9,047 nucleotides of DNA from an uncultured Spirochaetales bacterium. Lineage in GTDB: Bacteria > Spirochaetota > Spirochaetia > Sphaerochaetales > Sphaerochaetaceae. Of the stretch, positions 6,481 through 9,047 are shown piece after piece. A program made the position numbers and the translations under genes. Below the pieces are notes generated by a model that was not told the DNA's origin, did no database searches, and saw only the letters and a list, made by a program, of their open reading frames with translations. The stretch lies in NCBI GenBank assembly GCA_949292445.1, contig CASEZU010000037.1:1-9047 (forward strand), read 5' to 3'. Within the stretch, counting starts at the first letter, position 1, and each line of letters opens with the position of its first letter.

Positions 6481-6510
6481 TTGACACTTTTTTAACTTTG
6501 TCGGTATTAT
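6481..6510 (+). promoter_or_regulatory. Strong sigma-70-type promoter of the amino-acid ABC operon
   Basis: A perfect TTGACA (6481-6486) and TATTAT (6505-6510) are separated by 18 bases in an AT-rich setting. Transcription would begin near 6517, leaving a leader of about 23 bases that carries the ribosome binding site AGGAGGT (6527-6533), six bases before ATG. The leader is too short for a riboswitch. No clear operator palindrome was seen. Confidence 0.85.
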
Positions 6511-6539
6511 CCAGCTAAGATTAGACAGGAGGTCTTGAA

Positions 6540-7394
6540 ATGAGACTCAGGAAAATTGCTGCTGTTGCTGTTATGATCATGCTTTCCGCCGCCGCAGTCT
6601 TTGCAGGTGGCAGCTCGGAGGAAGAGGCTGCATCCGGATCAGGACGCCCTGTTCTCCGCGTTGCCATGGAGTGCGGCTATGCACCATACAACTGGACACA
6701 GACCACCGATGCCAACGGTGCCGTACCTATCGCTGGTTCCAATGATTATGCCTATGGCTATGATGTCATGATGGCCAAGCTTATCGCTGAGAGGCTCGGC
6801 TATGATCTCGAGATCGTGAAGCTTGACTGGGATTCGCTTGTTCCTGCGGTCCTTTCCGGTACGGTTGACTGCGCCATCGCTGGACAGTCCATCACATCGG
6901 ACCGCCTTCAGATGGTGGATTTCACCACACCTTATTACTATGCATCGATCATCTGCCTCGTTAATGAAGGCAGCAGATACGAGAATGCCACTGGCGTAAG
7001 CGATCTTGCCGGTGCTACATGCACAAGCCAGCTCGGAACGATCTGGTATGATGTCTGCCTTCCGCAGATCCCGGATGCGAACATCCTCCCTGCACAGGAG
7101 AGCGCACCTGCAATGCTTGTTGCCCTCAACAGCGGAAGGGTTGACCTCATCTGCACCGATATGCCTACAGGAACGGCAGCGCTCGTCGCTTATCCGAACA
7201 TGAGGCTCCTCGATTTCGCAGGCTCCGATGATGACTTCCAGGTCAGCCAGGAGGAGATCAACATCGGCATTTCCGTGCAGAAGGGCAATACTGAGCTCCT
7301 CGATGCTATCAACGGAGTGCTTGCGACCCTCACTGTCGATGACTTCAACAGAATGATGGATGAGGCTATTGCGGTGCAGCCGCTTGCCCAGTGA
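6540..7394 (+). CDS. Amino-acid ABC transporter substrate-binding protein
   Basis: Periplasmic receptor of a polar amino-acid importer, 284 residues, family 3 solute-binding fold. A signal peptide covers residues 1-22 (basic MRLRK, hydrophobic stretch, then VFA), cleaved before GGSSEEE. There is no cysteine at the cleavage site, so it is not a classical lipoprotein. The mature protein shows VLRVAMECGYAPYNW, YGYDVMMAKLIAERLGY and VDCAIAGQSITSDR, with Arg122 in the position that grips the ligand carboxylate. CTSQLGTIWY (161-170) lies in the hinge region, and VDLICTDMPTG has Asp207 in the position that binds the ligand amino group. Six cysteines occur in the mature part, unusual for this fold. 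It is first in the operon with permease and ATPase; the ligand cannot be read from sequence. Confidence 0.95.
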   Translation: MRLRKIAAVAVMIMLSAAAVFAGGSSEEEAASGSGRPVLRVAMECGYAPYNWTQTTDANGAVPIAGSNDYAYGYDVMMAKLIAERLGYDLEIVKLDWDSLVPAVLSGTVDCAIAGQSITSDRLQMVDFTTPYYYASIICLVNEGSRYENATGVSDLAGATCTSQLGTIWYDVCLPQIPDANILPAQESAPAMLVALNSGRVDLICTDMPTGTAALVAYPNMRLLDFAGSDDDFQVSQEEINIGISVQKGNTELLDAINGVLATLTVDDFNRMMDEAIAVQPLAQ

Positions 7395-7405
7395 CCGGTG
7401 GTAAG

Positions 7406-8206
7406 ATGACAATCGCTGAAATGAATTTCTTCGAGAGGATGCTCTACATCCTCGAGCGTTATGGCGGTTCCCTTGCAAAAGGGGCCGCTACGACTATGGC
7501 AATAGCCATCATCTGCACCCTCCTCGGGTGCGTGATCGGTTTCGCGGTCGGGCTTGTCCAGACCATAGAGCCGCATAAGAAGGATGGGCTCGTCAGAAGG
7601 GGAATCCTCCGCGTGGTGAAGTTCATCCTCACCGCGTATGTAGAGGTATTCAGGGGCACGCCGATGATGCTTCAGGCTGCATTCATCTATTATGGCACCA
7701 GCCAGCTCTTCGGCATCAATCTCGGCATGTGGAGCGCTGCCATCATAATCGTATCGATCAATACCGGAGCGTACATGGCGGAGACGGTCAGGGGAGGCAT
7801 CCTTTCCGTTGATCCCGGCCAGAGGGAAGGAGCAAGGGCCATCGGCATGTCGCAGTCACAGACGATGCTTCTTGTCGTGCTGCCGCAGGCTCTGAGGAAT
7901 ATCATGCCCCAGATCGGCAACAACCTGATCATCAATATAAAGGATACCTGCGTTCTCTCGATCATCGGAACGGTTGAGCTCTTCTTCACTTTCAAGAGCA
8001 TCTCCGGTGCGCTCTATACATACTTCGAGGCTGCAACGGTCACGATGATCATCTACTTCGTCCTTACATTCGTCTGCTCCAGGCTTCTGAGATGGGCTGA
8101 GTCGAAGATGGACGGGCCGTCGAATTTCGATCTCGCAACGACGGACACCCTTGCATTCACAAGCGGTCTGACGCGTTATGATTCGAAGAAAGGAGGGACG
8201 CACTGA
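7406..8206 (+). CDS. Amino-acid ABC transporter permease (His/Glu/Gln/Arg type)
   Basis: Inner-membrane subunit that forms the translocation path, probably as a homodimer because only one permease gene is present. It has 266 residues from ATG at 7406. An in-frame GTG at 7391 has no ribosome binding site, whereas GGTGG at 7397-7401 sits just before the ATG. About five hydrophobic segments are visible (roughly 26-50, 68-97, 108-125, 181-196 and 209-228). [12 protein letters not shown] (79-90) is characteristic of the family. The EAA loop [20 protein letters not shown] followed by a MPQIGN segment (141-172) is the coupling helix region that contacts the ATPase. A hydrophilic tail of about 30 residues follows the last membrane segment. 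The gene begins 11 bases after the binding-protein stop. Confidence 0.96.
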   Translation: MTIAEMNFFERMLYILERYGGSLAKGAATTMAIAIICTLLGCVIGFAVGLVQTIEPHKKDGLVRRGILRVVKFILTAYVEVFRGTPMMLQAAFIYYGTSQLFGINLGMWSAAIIIVSINTGAYMAETVRGGILSVDPGQREGARAIGMSQSQTMLLVVLPQALRNIMPQIGNNLIINIKDTCVLSIIGTVELFFTFKSISGALYTYFEAATVTMIIYFVLTFVCSRLLRWAESKMDGPSNFDLATTDTLAFTSGLTRYDSKKGGTH

Positions 8207-8946
8207 TGGATGAGATCCTCAGGATAGAGCACCTTGTGAAGACGTTCGGGACCAACGAGGTTCTCAAGGATATAGATTTCACCGTCTCGAAAGGCGATGT
8301 GATAAGCATCATCGGGGCATCCGGCTCTGGAAAGTCCACGCTCCTGAGATGCATCAACATGCTTGAGGATTCGACCGGTGGAAGGATCCTTTACCACGGC
8401 AAGGATATCCTTGCGGGAGAAGTGGACGAGGACAGGTACCGCACGAAGGTGGGAATGGTCTTCCAGTCTTTCAATCTCTTCAATAACTTCAGCGTCCTCG
8501 ATAACTGCATCGTCGGACAGACGCATGTGCTGAAAAGAAAGAAGGATGAGGCGAAGGCCAAGGCGATGGAGTACCTTTCGAAGGTCGGCATGAGCCAGTA
8601 CATCAAGGCTAAGCCGAGGCAGCTTTCCGGCGGTCAGAAGCAGCGTGTCGCGATCGCGCGTGCGCTTGCGATGGATCCGGAGGTCCTGCTTTTCGATGAG
8701 CCTACGTCGGCACTGGATCCCGAGATGGTCGGAGAGGTTCTGGATGTCATGAAGTCGCTTGCTGAGGGCGGGATGACGATGCTTGTCGTCACGCATGAGA
8801 TGGCTTTCGCCCGTGATGTCTCGAACCGTGTGATCTACATGGCAGATGGACGCATCGAGGAAGAGGGCAGCCCGCGGGAGATCTTCTATTCCCCGAAGAG
8901 CCCGAGGACGAAGGATTTCCTCTCGCGGTTCACATCGAACAAATGA
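8206..8946 (+). CDS. Amino-acid ABC transporter ATP-binding protein
   Basis: Cytoplasmic ATPase of 246 residues that powers the importer. All nucleotide-binding elements are present: Walker [10 protein letters not shown] (37-45), Q-loop glutamine at 87 in [14 protein letters not shown] signature LSGGQKQR (140-147), Walker B LLFDE with catalytic Glu165, D-loop SALD, and switch histidine 197 in VTHEM. Length and motif wording ([21 protein letters not shown]) match GlnQ/HisP-type polar amino-acid ATPases. There is no extra C-terminal regulatory domain. The start codon overlaps the permease stop by one base (TGATG), with AGGAGG at 8191-8196 inside the permease gene, indicating coupled translation. 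It is the last gene of the operon. Confidence 0.98.
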   Translation: MDEILRIEHLVKTFGTNEVLKDIDFTVSKGDVISIIGASGSGKSTLLRCINMLEDSTGGRILYHGKDILAGEVDEDRYRTKVGMVFQSFNLFNNFSVLDNCIVGQTHVLKRKKDEAKAKAMEYLSKVGMSQYIKAKPRQLSGGQKQRVAIARALAMDPEVLLFDEPTSALDPEMVGEVLDVMKSLAEGGMTMLVVTHEMAFARDVSNRVIYMADGRIEEEGSPREIFYSPKSPRTKDFLSRFTSNK

Positions 8947-8984
8947 CAGATGACGCCCTGGAAACGGGGCGTTTGTCATTATTT
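8943..8984 (+). terminator. Hairpin terminator of the ABC transporter operon
   Basis: ACGCCC (8953-8958) pairs with GGGCGT (8967-8972) around an 8-base loop, followed by TTTGTCATTATTT. An outer stem, ATGACA (8943-8948) with TGTCAT (8974-8979), extends the fold and includes the ATPase stop codon. The T-run is interrupted, so efficiency is uncertain. Confidence 0.65.
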
Positions 8985-9006
8985 GCAGATATCCTGAAAT
9001 CTGTTT

Positions 9007-9012
9007 TATACT
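9007..9012 (+). promoter_or_regulatory. Candidate -10 element of the downstream gene, leaderless start
   Basis: TATACT, a five-of-six match to the -10 consensus, is followed by seven bases and then ATG at 9020. A partial -35 match TTGCAG lies 18 bases upstream (8983-8988). No ribosome binding site exists between them. Confidence 0.5.
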
Positions 9013-9019
9013 GTCTTAT

Positions 9020-9047
9020 ATGGCGTATGATGAGAAGAATATCAAAT
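9020..9047 (+). CDS. Start of a downstream gene, possibly a GyrB/ParE-type topoisomerase subunit
   Basis: Only nine codons are visible before the window ends: MAYDEKNIK. This resembles the extreme N-terminus of DNA gyrase B or topoisomerase IV B proteins, which often begin with a short YDExxIxxLE-like stretch before the RPGMYIG motif; that motif would fall outside the window. The promoter-like TATACT just upstream supports a real start. Nine residues are too few for firm identification. Confidence 0.4.

Noticed and set aside
5660..6487. 275-codon open frame on the minus strand
   Set aside because: It is fully antisense to the amidotransferase, which has an intact catalytic triad. The translation is rich in H, R and M without any family motif.
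6639..7478. 279-codon open frame on the minus strand
   Set aside because: It is antisense to the substrate-binding protein gene. The composition is that of a shadow frame and there is no ribosome binding site of note.
8176..8979. 267-codon open frame on the minus strand
   Set aside because: It mirrors the ABC ATPase gene, whose motifs are all present on the plus strand.
1..9047. CRISPR array, tRNA, rRNA, insertion sequence or phage attachment site
   Set aside because: I found no regularly spaced repeats, no tRNA or rRNA signature, no transposase or integrase and no paired terminal repeats.

Overview
The window is about 9 kb of bacterial chromosome, most likely from a spirochaete related to the Sphaerochaetaceae. 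The main clue is the ABC substrate-binding protein: its signal peptide ends VFA-GGSSEEE with no lipobox cysteine, a form I associate with Sphaerochaeta and Treponema transporters. The oxygen-sensitive Fe-S serine dehydratase and the moderately GC-rich, housekeeping-style coding fit an anaerobic host. The assignment rests on recall, not a search.

Layout. (1) 1-408, +: the C-terminal end of an iron-sulfur L-serine dehydratase. (2) 396-852, -: a RelB/RelE-like toxin-antitoxin pair that meets the dehydratase gene tail to tail and overlaps its last codons. (3) 853-1244: a gap with no convincing gene but several inverted repeats, ending in a palindromic operator/promoter. (4) 1245-2929, +: a two-gene AT-rich operon, a winged-helix regulator overlapping a nucleotidyltransferase, organised like an AbiE-type toxin-antitoxin or phage-defence module. 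(5) 3130-5643, -: leuS, with a terminator at 3077-3109. (6) 5732-6448, +: a class I glutamine amidotransferase of the gamma-glutamyl-GABA hydrolase type, divergent from leuS. (7) 6540-8946, +: a complete polar amino-acid ABC importer (binding protein, permease, ATPase) with a strong sigma-70-type promoter in front and a hairpin behind. (8) 9020-9047, +: the first codons of another gene.

How it fits together. The three importer genes form one operon and together make a full uptake system. The serine dehydratase and amidotransferase also handle amino acids or their derivatives, but nothing here shows co-regulation. The stretch from 396 to 2929 is accessory DNA: two unrelated toxin-antitoxin-like modules side by side between housekeeping genes. 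The second one differs clearly in base composition from its neighbours.

The most interesting signals are the AbiE-like module with its unusually regular operator (three copies of one 11-bp half-site, two of them forming a perfect 23-bp palindrome over the promoter) and a start-site pattern. Four genes that begin transcription units have no Shine-Dalgarno sequence and instead carry a TANNNT -10-like hexamer 6-7 bases before ATG. This suggests leaderless mRNAs. The other genes have ordinary ribosome binding sites.
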